NCBI GenBank assembly: GCA_020627785.1
Contig: JAHDGF010000039.1
Span: forward strand, 3,275 to 47,030
Direction of reading: 5' to 3'
Length of the DNA: 43,756 nt
DNA from: Saprospiraceae bacterium
Lineage (GTDB): Bacteria; Bacteroidota; Bacteroidia; Chitinophagales; Saprospiraceae
The notes under the pieces: generated by a model
The model's database searches: none
What the model saw: only the letters and a program-made list of their open reading frames with translations
Told to the model about the DNA's origin: nothing
Translations under genes and position numbers: made by a program
Shown here: positions 18,381-27,293 of the stretch, piece by piece
Numbering within the stretch: position 1 is the stretch's first letter
How the letters are laid out: each line of letters begins with the position of its first letter

Positions 18381-18533
18381 ATGAAAAAAATAAAGAAAGA
18401 GTTAGACTTGAATGATGCAGATCTAGCAGAAATGTTTGGTTATGCCAATGCAAACAGCTTTAGAACTTCAAAGGTAAAGGATAAGATGCAAAAGTGGTTG
18501 GAGTTGTTTTATCACATGATTACTTATAAGTAG
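18381..18533 (+). CDS. Small helix-turn-helix-like ORF, possibly a fragment
   Basis: 50 residues from ATG 18381. The frame is open from TTG 18318, which would add 21 residues. The sequence KKELDLNDADLAEMFGYANA followed by SFRTSKVKDKMQ has the spacing of a DNA-binding helix-turn-helix (DADLAEMFGY-NANSFRTS), but it is shorter than a typical regulator. It follows the decayed remnant at 18185-18315, so it may be the surviving 3' part of the same former gene rather than a functional protein. A strong terminator lies about 110 bp downstream. Confidence 0.4.
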   Translation: MKKIKKELDLNDADLAEMFGYANANSFRTSKVKDKMQKWLELFYHMITYK

Positions 18534-18642
18534 TTCGCCAAATATTAATTTAAGAAACAAATTATGGAACATTTCAGCCAAATATTGTATTTTTATGGTA
18601 ATTCACTCCAACAGAGAATTCTGGCAAGGTGAAGAAACTTTT

Positions 18643-18669
18643 AAAGGCTTCATTCGTGAAGCCTTTTTT
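18643..18669. terminator. Intrinsic terminator with TTCG loop
   Basis: A perfect 10-bp stem (AAAGGCTTCA 643-652, TGAAGCCTTT 657-666) is closed by a TTCG tetraloop and followed by T residues on the plus strand. It begins immediately beyond the stop codon of the minus-strand DUF3800 gene (18669) and could serve both directions, ending plus-strand transcription from the small ORF side and minus-strand transcription from DUF3800. The T tract is better on the plus strand. Confidence 0.85.
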
Positions 18670-19460
18670 CATATGTACTTAATTCCAAATTGCTGACTTG
18701 GTGATGCTTTTAAATTCAACTTGCCGATTATCTTATTCAGATATTTTATTTCATCTCCATAGGTTAACATCTTTCTAGTTTTCTTTGACCATGCTATTTG
18801 TGGGTTGCATTCATTTTGCATTGTATATAAATTAACAATCCTAGCAACACAATCACATAACTGAATAAAGTAAGATTCAGTAGATGATTTTTCAAAAATA
18901 TCTTCAATAAATAATCTAATCGGTTGGTTACCCAAACTACCAGTAAACATCGATGGTAAGAAAGCAATTTTTCTTAATTTCCTTGCAGTTCTATTCATAA
19001 CTGCGACTCTTCCTTGGTCTGATATGCATATAAATAGATCTTCGCCCATAAATTTTATATCATTTTCAACTCTTCTTATAAGATACTTCAATGTCACTTC
19101 AAGAACATTGAACTTTGGATTTACAATTTTTTGTTTGTCAACCGCAACATTTATAAATTTGACTTTGAGGTCTTCATTTGCTATGAAATCGAATATCTCA
19201 TTAATAATAGACTTTCTAATTTGTTTAGTTAAGCCTATTCCTGTGTACGGTTTTTTGTTTTGTATTAACTCCCTTAGATGAAGTTCTAGCCCTGTGTATA
19301 GTCCATAAGAGGATTTTAAATGAGATCGGAAATCCCTAATTAAATCAAAATTATGATGGAAATCATCTGCCTTGAAGTAGCAAGCGGTTAAAATGAAATT
19401 TTGGTTGCTATAATTTGGATATCCATCATCTCCAGATTCATCAATATAGACTAAATACAT
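18669..19460 (-). CDS. DUF3800 domain protein (RNase H-like fold)
   Basis: 263 residues, typical for DUF3800. It begins with the hallmark MYLVYIDESGDDG (D7, E8). Acidic and polar residues recur where the family has its putative metal site: LELHLREL (59-66), CISDQG (D148) and the C-terminal SYFIQLCDCVA (Q200, D203). The fold is RNase H-like and nuclease activity is suspected, though the biochemical function of most members is unproven. Such genes are frequent in mobile and defence-linked regions, which fits this islet. ATG at 19460; monocistronic; the stop abuts the TTCG-loop terminator. Confidence 0.88.
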   Translation of the reverse strand: MYLVYIDESGDDGYPNYSNQNFILTACYFKADDFHHNFDLIRDFRSHLKSSYGLYTGLELHLRELIQNKKPYTGIGLTKQIRKSIINEIFDFIANEDLKVKFINVAVDKQKIVNPKFNVLEVTLKYLIRRVENDIKFMGEDLFICISDQGRVAVMNRTARKLRKIAFLPSMFTGSLGNQPIRLFIEDIFEKSSTESYFIQLCDCVARIVNLYTMQNECNPQIAWSKKTRKMLTYGDEIKYLNKIIGKLNLKASPSQQFGIKYI

Positions 19461-19618
19461 TTATCTAAGATAGGGAATATGGTTGATTCATTTACAGTAA
19501 GCAAATCATACAAAAAAATAGCTAAAAATATACTTGTATTTTTGAGTCTTATACGTTAGTCAGGCCAAAATAAGATAACACAAATCCTAATCAGTGGATT
19601 TTAATATCCAATGAATAA

Positions 19619-21823
19619 TTATCTAATTAATGTTACATCACCTGTTTTTATTATAGCGGTATCTTCATTTAATCCATACTTAAGGATATATACATAAACT
19701 CCTTGCTCGCAGATTTCTGCATTACCGAAATCTCCATTCCATGCTGCTTCTTTTTCTTCCGTTACAAAAACCAGATTACCCCAACGATCAAAAATATGTA
19801 ATTCATAATATGAAACCTCACAGGTCAAAAAGGGTTTGAAAGTATCATTGCCAGCTAGGTCAGGGCTGAAGATGTTGGGTATGTAAATGCTTGTGGTTTC
19901 AAATAAGATATGTAAAATTGAGTCGCAACCATTTTTACTTGTGAAGACCTGAGTGTACAATCCAGGTTTGATATAGTCCATTTCATTTACAGAAATGGGA
20001 AGTCCTTCACAATTAAAAAATTCTAAAAATGAATTGGTCTCTTCTTCTACGTCAATATCCACAACCAAGAGACTATCGCAATTATCATTATTAATTAGTG
20101 CTTGTTCAAAAATTCCAGCTTCTGAATAAGTAGTTCCATTTATTTCAATGGATTCATTTAAGCAAAGAGTGTAGCTTTCAATTCCTTGAGTGGCAACATT
20201 AACCGAGACGTTTAAGTCAATGATTGTATCGCATAAATTATTATTACTGGCTAAGAATATTTCCCAAGTCCCTGAGGAATCAATCATTAGGTTATAAATT
20301 TCAAGAATATCTCCTTCACATAATTCATAGCTCTGATCCATTCTTATTGAATCCCCAATCTGTATATTTAAATTAAGTAGACTATCGCACCCGACTACAT
20401 TCTCTATGGTTTGAATATATTGTCCAGACGCGCTGTATTCTATTCCGTTGACTTCTACCATTTCCTCAGTGCATTCGAAAACATCCACAAAACTTTCAGT
20501 GTCAAGATTTACAATCAGTTCGGTAGTTATAATACTATCACAATCTATCAATGATTCAATGGTAGTAATATATTGACCAGCTTCTGAATAGGTAGAGTCC
20601 CCAACGATATAACTTTCTCCTTCACAAATAAATACAATTTCATCTTCTAGATTTGGGTCTCCAGGGCTTATAATTAGGTTAAGTGTTGAATCACATGCTC
20701 CAGAAGATGAGCTCAGAAATTGGGTGTAAGTTCCAGGTTGATTGTATAAAATATTGTTGACAGTAATGCCATTATCATCGCAAAGAAATAATTCTAATTC
20801 ACCCTCTGAACTTTGAAGGTACGTAAGTGTGAAGGTATCTGTTATGGCTATCAGACAATCCTCTAATAATACCTGTGCATAATATAGTCCTTCCTCATCC
20901 ATGGTAATATCAGTACCCGTTTCTCCAGTATTCCATTGCACATCTAAGCCCGTAGGATCTAAGGAAATATCCACTGAACCATTATTGCACAAAAAGGTAT
21001 CTAATCCCTGTTGATTGTAATTAAAATCAATCAGACCCTCAATATATTCTAGGCCTCTAATTCTTTCTCCACTGTAATCTGCATTGGAATGCGTCACTCC
21101 AAGGTTGGTTTCGTTGTTTTCATTTGGAACATGTGTGAGAAGTCGGAAATCCAAAGCAGGGTAGAACAAACTATCTTGAAAATAAACTACATCGGAAGAT
21201 CCACTATAAGCGTTTCGAAAATAATTTAAAATTGACGTAGTACCCGCATTTAGATTACCAAGGGGAATGGCATAATGATCTGTTACTGAAGGTCCAGGTT
21301 GTCCATCATTGAAGTATAATATTTCATTGGCAATCTCCATGTTGTCTACATCTGGACTTACACCATTACTGAAATTTAATCGTGTTATCAAAGCACATTC
21401 TGCAGTGTTCAAGTCAACGGTCATGATGGCTTCGGAAAAGAAGTCTTGCCCATTTAAGCTACCAGAAATATACATCAGGTCATTTACTTCATCGTAAGCA
21501 ATGCCTTCAGAAGTGAATACTGTACCGTTGCTTATGGTGAATTGTCCAATAAGTTCAACATTTCCTAAAAAATCAAAACTGACCAGTTTGGGATTATCGA
21601 CGGCATCTATGATTGTATAAAAAAGACAGGTGGTAGTAGAGTAGGCCATGTCTGATGGATTACCATCATTCGGAAACTCATAACGAACAATTCTTTCTAG
21701 AGATGGGACATAGGGATTTACTTCTACTAAAGTTTTATTGATTAGACCGATGAACCTAGCTTCCTGAGAAAAGCCCCACAGTGGAAGAGTGAAAAATAAT
21801 ATGGCGGCAGAAATTGTTCGCAT
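19619..21823 (-). CDS. T9SS cargo with gliding-motility C-terminal domain and CDS-motif repeats
   Basis: 734 residues with a signal peptide (MRTISAAILFFTLPLWGFSQ). The first ~300 residues look like a beta-propeller or WD-like region. From about 340 to 650 there are six degenerate repeats of about 50-60 residues, each with an 'I.VNG..Y...G.Y.Q' strand pattern and ending CDSTLNL, CDSIITT, CDSLLNL, CDTIIDL, CDSLLVV or CDSILHI. The last ~90 residues (IPNIFSPDLAGNDTFKPF ... YYELHIFDRWGNLVF ... GVYVYILKYG) are the gliding-motility-associated, B-type T9SS sorting domain. It is therefore exported through the outer membrane and probably surface-exposed or released; adhesion is a plausible role. ATG at 21823, with a promoter match just upstream. 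Confidence 0.87.
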   Translation of the reverse strand: MRTISAAILFFTLPLWGFSQEARFIGLINKTLVEVNPYVPSLERIVRYEFPNDGNPSDMAYSTTTCLFYTIIDAVDNPKLVSFDFLGNVELIGQFTISNGTVFTSEGIAYDEVNDLMYISGSLNGQDFFSEAIMTVDLNTAECALITRLNFSNGVSPDVDNMEIANEILYFNDGQPGPSVTDHYAIPLGNLNAGTTSILNYFRNAYSGSSDVVYFQDSLFYPALDFRLLTHVPNENNETNLGVTHSNADYSGERIRGLEYIEGLIDFNYNQQGLDTFLCNNGSVDISLDPTGLDVQWNTGETGTDITMDEEGLYYAQVLLEDCLIAITDTFTLTYLQSSEGELELFLCDDNGITVNNILYNQPGTYTQFLSSSSGACDSTLNLIISPGDPNLEDEIVFICEGESYIVGDSTYSEAGQYITTIESLIDCDSIITTELIVNLDTESFVDVFECTEEMVEVNGIEYSASGQYIQTIENVVGCDSLLNLNIQIGDSIRMDQSYELCEGDILEIYNLMIDSSGTWEIFLASNNNLCDTIIDLNVSVNVATQGIESYTLCLNESIEINGTTYSEAGIFEQALINNDNCDSLLVVDIDVEEETNSFLEFFNCEGLPISVNEMDYIKPGLYTQVFTSKNGCDSILHILFETTSIYIPNIFSPDLAGNDTFKPFLTCEVSYYELHIFDRWGNLVFVTEEKEAAWNGDFGNAEICEQGVYVYILKYGLNEDTAIIKTGDVTLIR

Positions 21824-21839
21824 TCATTGGAATAATTAT

Positions 21840-21871
21840 CAAAAGATATTGAAGAATTAATCAATTAGCAA
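21840..21871 (-). promoter_or_regulatory. Bacteroidota-type promoter for the T9SS cargo gene
   Basis: Reading the minus strand, a TTG (-33 element, 21871-21869) is followed after 20 bases by TATCTTTTG (21848-21840), one base longer than the TAnnTTTG -7 consensus. It would place the transcription start a few bases before the ATG at 21823, giving a very short leader. Confidence 0.42.
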
Positions 21872-22022
21872 GTTCCTACTCAAATCAAATCCCTTAGCGA
21901 CATGATCCATCGGAATTGAATTAGCCTTTTTAGCCTTCTACTCATTCAATTGTGGTGGTACGTTTTATTGGGTTAAAGTCTTAAAATTTGATAAATCTAT
22001 AATTCATAGCCTCCTTATTGTT

Positions 22023-22505
22023 ATGTTGCTCTCTCAATCTAAACACATGATCAAACAGCTTATCATTTTTTTTGTATTAAATTTTGGCGCACTTGCTATA
22101 GGTGGTCTTTCAACAAATGCTGCGGTGACCGGAGATTGGTACCTCAGTTTAAATAAAGCCCCGTGGACACCACCTGGTTGGGTTTTTGGATTTTCCTGGA
22201 CAGTTATTATGATCTGTTTTTCGATTTTTATGGCTTTCACCTGGGAAGCAGTTAAAGATCGAAAAACACTAATTACCTTGTATGTGATTCAACTTATTTT
22301 GAATATTGGATGGAATCCTATTTTCTTTAATTTTAAAATGGTCACCCTAGGTCTCGTGGTTATATCAAGTCTTACTTTATTAATCTTTACTTTCTTTGGT
22401 AAGTATAGAAAAGAAGTTGGAGGCAAAGTTTATTTACTTGTTCCTTACATGCTCTGGCTGGTCATTGCAACTTCTTTGAATGCTTATGTCCTTTTGTATA
22501 ATTAG
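22023..22505 (+). CDS. tspO: TspO/MBR family tryptophan-rich membrane protein
   Basis: The 160-residue five-helix membrane protein matches the TspO family length. Hallmarks: WYLSLNKAPWTPPGWVFGFSW, the QLILNIGWNPIFF segment in place of the usual N-x-x-W-N-x-x-F-F, and the C-terminal PYMLWLVIATSLNAYVLLYN. Bacterial homologues bind tetrapyrroles and respond to light or oxygen; the role here is not evident from context. The given ATG 22023 adds 8 residues (MLLSQSKH) before M9 at 22047, which may be the true start as in shorter homologues. Monocistronic. Confidence 0.92.
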   Translation: MLLSQSKHMIKQLIIFFVLNFGALAIGGLSTNAAVTGDWYLSLNKAPWTPPGWVFGFSWTVIMICFSIFMAFTWEAVKDRKTLITLYVIQLILNIGWNPIFFNFKMVTLGLVVISSLTLLIFTFFGKYRKEVGGKVYLLVPYMLWLVIATSLNAYVLLYN

Positions 22506-22553
22506 AATAGCTCGAGTTAAAAGATAGCAACCTAAATTAGAATTTTGTACTTT

Positions 22554-23636
22554 TTAATTTAACACAAGAAATGGTTTGGCCTTGGTCTGACCATCTATTT
22601 GAGCAGATAAGAAATAGCTTCCATTTTCTAATTCTAGATTATCAATCAATAAAAATTTTCCGTCTGCTTGTCCCGTCCAAAGAGCCTTGCCTTGCGCATT
22701 GTATATAGTTAAGGATTCAGGTCTCTTCTCAAACTCTGCTTGCAGCCTGCCAGCGACTGGATTAGGAAATACTTGAAAGCTAAATTCTTCCGCAAGATCT
22801 TCTGTTGCTGTTGTCAAGCCTAAGCCCATGTTTTTTAATTCGAGCTGTGTAGCATTTAATACTTTTCTTTCTGTTAGACTCGCGCCGTGTTGGTTGATGG
22901 TAGCTACGATACTGATTCTTTCAGGTTTGTAATCTTCCGGAATTTCATAACTAAAGCTGTATTCATATTCAAGAGCAGGGTCAGGAACATCATCTAAAAT
23001 GCCTGCGATGCCCCAGTGATCTTCAAGAATATCTCTGACAACATTTTCATGTTTATAGCCCCAAATGATATCTCCAAGTCCTTCCAATGGATGACCTTGA
23101 ACGTCGTTGAAGTAACTATATTGAGGCTGTCCCCAGCCTTCACTTTCAACAATCATGGCAGTTAATCTGAAGGGTCCAGTTGAACTTGTTTCCTTTAAAT
23201 TAGCCTTGATAGTAAAATTTAGTAGACGTGAATCTTTGTCATAGGCTAAATCTTCAATCCAAACCTCACCTTCATTTTCAGTGGCTGCTGTTTGCGCTAT
23301 TGCATCAGCCCATTGACCAGAAAAAAGAATGACACTATTGCCGATAGGCTTTCGATCGATCATCGCCATCGGTGGACCAGGAATATTCAAGTCATTCCAT
23401 AAAGCACCACTTTGTGGGTTGGTTAATGGGTTATCTGTAAAATCTACTGGTTTATGATGCTTAACTAGAATGGCATTGGGATGGCTCTCTATCAATTCAT
23501 CTAAAATGATTGAAGCATTAGGACAGGCCCCACAGAACGCATTGGTTAGTTTCTCAACTAAAATGGTTTTTTGGCTGTTGGCTTGAATGCCAATGCTTAA
23601 AAAGAAGGCTAGAATTAGGTATGTATTCAACTTCAT
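22554..23636 (-). CDS. Omp28-family thioredoxin-like protein with T9SS type A signal
   Basis: The 360-residue protein has a signal peptide (MKLNTYLILAFFLSIGIQANS) followed by a thioredoxin-like start with CGAC (C35/C38) in ...LTNAFCGACPNAS, the hallmark of Omp28-related proteins. The middle is beta-rich. The C-terminus FQVFPNPVAGRLQ ... SLTIYNAQGKALW ... LENGSYFLSAQI is a T9SS type A sorting domain. It is exported to the surface; a redox or adhesin role is known only loosely for the family. ATG at 23636; single-gene unit. Confidence 0.88.
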   Translation of the reverse strand: MKLNTYLILAFFLSIGIQANSQKTILVEKLTNAFCGACPNASIILDELIESHPNAILVKHHKPVDFTDNPLTNPQSGALWNDLNIPGPPMAMIDRKPIGNSVILFSGQWADAIAQTAATENEGEVWIEDLAYDKDSRLLNFTIKANLKETSSTGPFRLTAMIVESEGWGQPQYSYFNDVQGHPLEGLGDIIWGYKHENVVRDILEDHWGIAGILDDVPDPALEYEYSFSYEIPEDYKPERISIVATINQHGASLTERKVLNATQLELKNMGLGLTTATEDLAEEFSFQVFPNPVAGRLQAEFEKRPESLTIYNAQGKALWTGQADGKFLLIDNLELENGSYFLSAQIDGQTKAKPFLVLN

Positions 23637-23698
23637 GAAACAAAGTTAAAGGATTTGCCCATGTAATGGAAGTCAAATTGTGTCTGCGACAATACCTC

Positions 23699-24034
23699 TT
23701 AGTCCTTTACTTCAAGGCTCTTATCGTACGAATATTTGATATTGAACTTGAGATCTTGATCTAATGTGAAATCTGCTCTATTCCAATCTATGTGCTTAGG
23801 ATCTTGATTGGTGGTTAATTCATGTAGGTGGTGAATATATTTGCCATCGAGCGTAAAATTAAAAATATCCAACCAATGTTTAGATCCATTCTTGTCAAGG
23901 TAATGACCAGTAAAACCAACATTCATTGGTAATCTTTTAATCTGTAGGAGCGCTTCTTTAAAACCTTCTTTTGGTAAGATTAAAACCAATTTCTCGGCTA
24001 CCTCCTCAAATATTTCCTCACTCTTAATTTCCAT
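23699..24034 (-). CDS. Probable immunity protein for the adjacent nuclease toxin
   Basis: 111 residues from ATG 24034 (MEIKSEEIFEEVAEKLVLIL). A longer frame extends to 24136 but would lie deep inside the toxin gene. This start overlaps the toxin stop by 11 bp, the tight order toxin-then-immunity. The protein is small, acidic and cytosolic, with no signal or membrane segment. The start (IFEEVAEKLVLILPKEGFKE) loosely recalls YezG/DUF600-type immunity proteins that pair with NS_2 nuclease toxins; the resemblance is weak and should be treated as a guess. Its function rests mostly on position. Confidence 0.6.
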   Translation of the reverse strand: MEIKSEEIFEEVAEKLVLILPKEGFKEALLQIKRLPMNVGFTGHYLDKNGSKHWLDIFNFTLDGKYIHHLHELTTNQDPKHIDWNRADFTLDQDLKFNIKYSYDKSLEVKD

Positions 24035-24785
24035 TTTCAAACTCCTCTTTAAAAGGTTGACCATCGATGGTGTACTTGACAATGAATTCCTCCGGTCTAG
24101 AATCATCATCTGTATAAATGGCTTCAATTTGTACAAAAACTTCCTGCCCGTCTTCCACAGCTCCAGCCCATGTATTTTCCATTATTTTCCAAGCACTAAG
24201 GTTTAACTCAGCATCCATCGGATAATAATTTATCTGCTCTCCAGGACCAAAGAACCTAGCGGCAATGATATGCCCACCCTGATCGGTTTCAAGGCCATCT
24301 TTAAGATCTACGGCCTTCCCTTGCTGGCTTTCCAATCTAATTCTAGCTTCTTCTTGTAGCTCTCCAGTTGTCTCCACAACACGACCTGAATCATCCGTAT
24401 CATATTCAAACCCATCCACTGAATACGTCATGTCACCTACCAATGGAAATCTATTTAAAATGGTATTGCCTCGCTGACCAGATTCTGTTCGTCCATCTGC
24501 TTCAATGCGATCTTCATAAATGGTCCCAATGACACGACCAGTACTATCTGTTACTATGACTGAGTCACTTCCGCTAGGGGTAAATTCCCAACTCTTAGGC
24601 CAGGGATTATTAGGGTCAGCTATATTTTCAAGAAGAAGTTGATTATTTAGGATGCCCTCAGGAGCACCTTCAAGACGGACGATGGCGGCGTCGACATTTG
24701 GAGATTCAATGGTCTCTGCTAATGCCTCTATCGCTGCACGGATTATTTCTAAAGCCTTTTCTAAATTGGTGAATGACAATTCCAT
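24024..24785 (-). CDS. DNA/RNA non-specific endonuclease toxin-like protein
   Basis: 253 residues from ATG 24785 (the TTG three codons upstream was not chosen). The C-terminal ~130 residues match the Endonuclea_NS_2 type: TDQGGHIIAARFFGPGEQIN (H172 as candidate catalytic base, N186), YPMDAELNLSAWKIMENTWA, and the closing IVKYTIDGQPFKEEF. This module is the usual tip of polymorphic toxins such as YeeF. The N-terminal ~30 residues are helical; a linker (about 60-120) follows. There is no signal peptide, T9SS domain, PAAR, LXG or Rhs repeat, so how it leaves the cell is unknown. The overlapping downstream gene is the probable immunity partner. Confidence 0.8.
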   Translation of the reverse strand: MELSFTNLEKALEIIRAAIEALAETIESPNVDAAIVRLEGAPEGILNNQLLLENIADPNNPWPKSWEFTPSGSDSVIVTDSTGRVIGTIYEDRIEADGRTESGQRGNTILNRFPLVGDMTYSVDGFEYDTDDSGRVVETTGELQEEARIRLESQQGKAVDLKDGLETDQGGHIIAARFFGPGEQINYYPMDAELNLSAWKIMENTWAGAVEDGQEVFVQIEAIYTDDDSRPEEFIVKYTIDGQPFKEEFENGN

Positions 24786-24879
24786 GTGCTTCAAAGATAA
24801 GTCTTCGATCGGAATTCACGACAGAAAATGTGGTGCTAAACGCTTGATTCTACTTTATTTCCCGCTTACGCAAATATAG

Positions 24880-25419
24880 CTATGGAATAGCTAAAGGAAG
24901 CTCATTTTCTAGCTTGAAACGATGGTCAATTAATCGTAGTCGGTGTCTCTTGCCTAGTTTGTATTTCTTACCTTTTACAGCAAACCTTAAAAGTGTTCCC
25001 AATAGAACACCCGCACCTGAGATGATGACAGTATTCCAAGTGAATTTTGTTTCATTGATATTGGCGAGGTCAGCAATGGCCGTATACAATGCCACAGTTG
25101 CTCCAAATCTTATGAAGTTGATGCCTAGCATTTTTGCCATTCTAGAACTTCCTACGAGTCTGAGGTCTTTAATTTCGTCTAATTGAAAAAGATTGCCATC
25201 TAGAAATATGGTCTGGGCTTCAAAAAGCACCTTACCTAATTCTCCTGTCCTCCAAGTATCAGGAAAAGCGACCGTCCGGAATTCAATAATGTCTCCTGGA
25301 GAAAACTTGATCGTTTTAGACCTATTGGCTGTTTCTAGTTGTAAATAGACTTGAGAATGGGTAGTACCTAGGGATGCAATACACCAGAGGAAGACCACGA
25401 TTAAATTCTCAACTCTCAT
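24880..25419 (-). CDS. Conserved Bacteroidota membrane/secreted protein of unknown function
   Basis: 179 residues from ATG 25419. The frame is open to a TTG at 25461, but that would overlap the thiolase gene; ATG 25419 gives a clean signal peptide (MRVENLIVVFLWCIASLGTTHS). A beta-rich part (FSPGDIIEFRTVAF ... FLDGNLFQLDEIKDLRLV) is followed by one or two membrane segments (about 100-150) and a basic tail (KGKKYKLGKRHRLRLIDHRF). This layout recurs in unnamed Bacteroidota proteins, but the function is unknown. It begins 4 bp after the thiolase stop, so it is in the same transcript. Confidence 0.7.
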   Translation of the reverse strand: MRVENLIVVFLWCIASLGTTHSQVYLQLETANRSKTIKFSPGDIIEFRTVAFPDTWRTGELGKVLFEAQTIFLDGNLFQLDEIKDLRLVGSSRMAKMLGINFIRFGATVALYTAIADLANINETKFTWNTVIISGAGVLLGTLLRFAVKGKKYKLGKRHRLRLIDHRFKLENELPLAIP

Positions 25420-25423
25420 TTGA

Positions 25424-26629
25424 TTAGACTTTTTCAAGAATAACAGCATATCCTTGGCCAACTCCTATACACATGGTAGCCAGCCCATACTGTTTGTTTT
25501 GCTTTTGCATTTCTAACGCTAGAGAATGTGTAATTCTTGTCCCAGAGACACCTAAAGGATGACCGATGGCAATGGCGCCGCCATTTGGATTTATTCTAGG
25601 GTCGTTGTCTTCCAATCCTAATTCGCGGATGCAGGCAAGACTTTGAGCAGAAAAGGCTTCGTTCAATTCTATGACGCCAATGTCCGCTAAGGTAAGTCCT
25701 GCTTTTTTTAGAGCTTTTTGGGAGGCACCAACAGGACCTATTCCCATAATTCTAGGTTCAACACCAACGATGGCTGAGGAAACTATTCTTGCCATAGGCT
25801 TTAAATCATAGTTTTTGATGGCTTCTTCTGAGGCGACAATTACCGCAGCTGATCCATCATTTAATCCACTGGCATTTCCTGCAGTTACAGAGCCATCTTC
25901 TTTGAAGACAGTTCTTAGTTTGGCTAACGCTTCTAAATTAGTGTCATGACGTATAAATTCATCCTGATCAAAAATCAATGGATCTTGTTTTCTTCTTGGA
26001 ATTTGAATGGAAACAATTTCTTCTGCGAGTCTTCCACTTTTCTGGGCAGCTGAGGCCTTCATTTGTGAATTGTAAGCAAATAAATCTTGATCCTCTCGTG
26101 ATATCTTATATAGTTCTGCTAAATTTTCGGCAGTGTTACCCATGGCTTCAGTACCATAGAGTGCTTTCATTTTTGGATTCACAAATCTCCAGCCAAAACT
26201 ACTATCATAAACCTTCATGTCACCTCCAAAAGCTCGTGCAGATTTAGACATCGCGAGCGGTGCCCTGGTCATGTGTTCAATGCCGCCGCTGATAAAAAGA
26301 TCACCATCATCAGCCTTGATGGCTCTGTTGGCATGAACAATCGTAGACATACCTGAAGAGCATAATCGATTGATGGTTTCACCGGGGACGGACCAAGGAA
26401 GACCTGCCAAAAGTGCACCCATTCTAGCAACGTTTCTATTGTCCTCCCCGGCCTGATTGGCACAACCTATGATTACATCGTCATAGGCGTCCTTTGGGAT
26501 GTTTTCATTCCGATCGGTCAAGGCCTTAATTACATGTGCCAAAAGATCATCGGTCCTGGTACTAGCCAATGTGCCTCTAAATTTACCAAAGGCTGTCCGA
26601 ATTCCATCAATAATAAATGCTTGCTTCAA
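25424..26629 (-). CDS. Acetyl-CoA acyltransferase (thiolase), PcaF/FadA-type
   Basis: 401 residues with all thiolase landmarks: nucleophile C90 in NRLCSSGMS, ELNEAFSAQ (about 321-329), H357 in GGAIAIGHPLG, and second active-site C387 in CIGVGQG. The segment DVIIGCANQAGEDNRNVARM is characteristic of 3-oxoadipyl-CoA thiolases (PcaF/PaaJ), so beta-ketoadipate or phenylacetate breakdown is possible, but no other pathway gene is adjacent and general beta-oxidation is equally likely. The start is TTG at 26629-26627, forced by an in-frame TAA three codons upstream. Followed by the unknown gene at 24880-25419. Confidence 0.93.
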   Translation of the reverse strand: MKQAFIIDGIRTAFGKFRGTLASTRTDDLLAHVIKALTDRNENIPKDAYDDVIIGCANQAGEDNRNVARMGALLAGLPWSVPGETINRLCSSGMSTIVHANRAIKADDGDLFISGGIEHMTRAPLAMSKSARAFGGDMKVYDSSFGWRFVNPKMKALYGTEAMGNTAENLAELYKISREDQDLFAYNSQMKASAAQKSGRLAEEIVSIQIPRRKQDPLIFDQDEFIRHDTNLEALAKLRTVFKEDGSVTAGNASGLNDGSAAVIVASEEAIKNYDLKPMARIVSSAIVGVEPRIMGIGPVGASQKALKKAGLTLADIGVIELNEAFSAQSLACIRELGLEDNDPRINPNGGAIAIGHPLGVSGTRITHSLALEMQKQNKQYGLATMCIGVGQGYAVILEKV

Positions 26630-26800
26630 GGTCTTTTATTTTCTGTGAAGATAGGAAAGTAACGATAGAGCTTTACGTATTGTTTCAGATTTTAGTCAAG
26701 CTCAAATGTAGTCCGATTGGGAATCTAATTTTTCTCTCTTATTTAAACGGTAAAACAGATTAATCACAAGCTTTAAAGTCAAAATTTTACTATGATTTTC

Positions 26801-27166
26801 TTAGCCTGATACTAGGATTAATACAATCGTCAAAGCTGCAGGAATGGTTTGTACAAAAATAATCTTTTTGTCTGCTGTCATTGCACCATAGATTCCAGCA
26901 ACTGCAATACAACCCAGAAAGAAAAGGGCAATGTTTGTGCTCCATTCTTTATTGGTAATAAAGAAGGTCCAGATGAGACCTGCTGCAAGAAAGCCATTGT
27001 ATAAACCTTGATTGGCTGCCATTACTTTAGTCTGTCCAAATAACTCTTTAGGAAAGCTTCTGAATACCTTGCGACCTTTTGTCTCCCAAGCGAACATTTC
27101 AAAGTATAATATGTATAAATGCAAAGCAGCTATAAATGCAATAAGGATTTTAATGGCTAGTTCCAT
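26801..27166 (-). CDS. DUF1304 family small membrane protein
   Basis: 121 residues with four predicted membrane segments and the DUF1304 pattern: LHLYILYFEMFAWETKGRKVF near the N-terminus, then NQGLYNGFLAAGLIW and a GIYGAMTADKKIIFVQTIPA loop. Function unknown, although such genes are widespread. ATG at 27166. Monocistronic. Confidence 0.88.
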   Translation of the reverse strand: MELAIKILIAFIAALHLYILYFEMFAWETKGRKVFRSFPKELFGQTKVMAANQGLYNGFLAAGLIWTFFITNKEWSTNIALFFLGCIAVAGIYGAMTADKKIIFVQTIPAALTIVLILVSG

Positions 27167-27293
27167 TTTTATGATTTAAGTGAGTCACTAAGCTAATTAA
27201 AATACATCGGCTTGCATAAATCAAATGAACTTATCACGTATGCCGCTGAAATGATAAAGTCGAAAAGATGGGTTCAGGTCTTAATTTCTTTTG

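Noticed and set aside
23637..23660. TAACTTTG just before the Omp28 ATG as a -7 promoter element.
   Set aside because: It lies about 5 bases from the ATG with no TTG at a suitable distance; it would make transcription start at or inside the gene.
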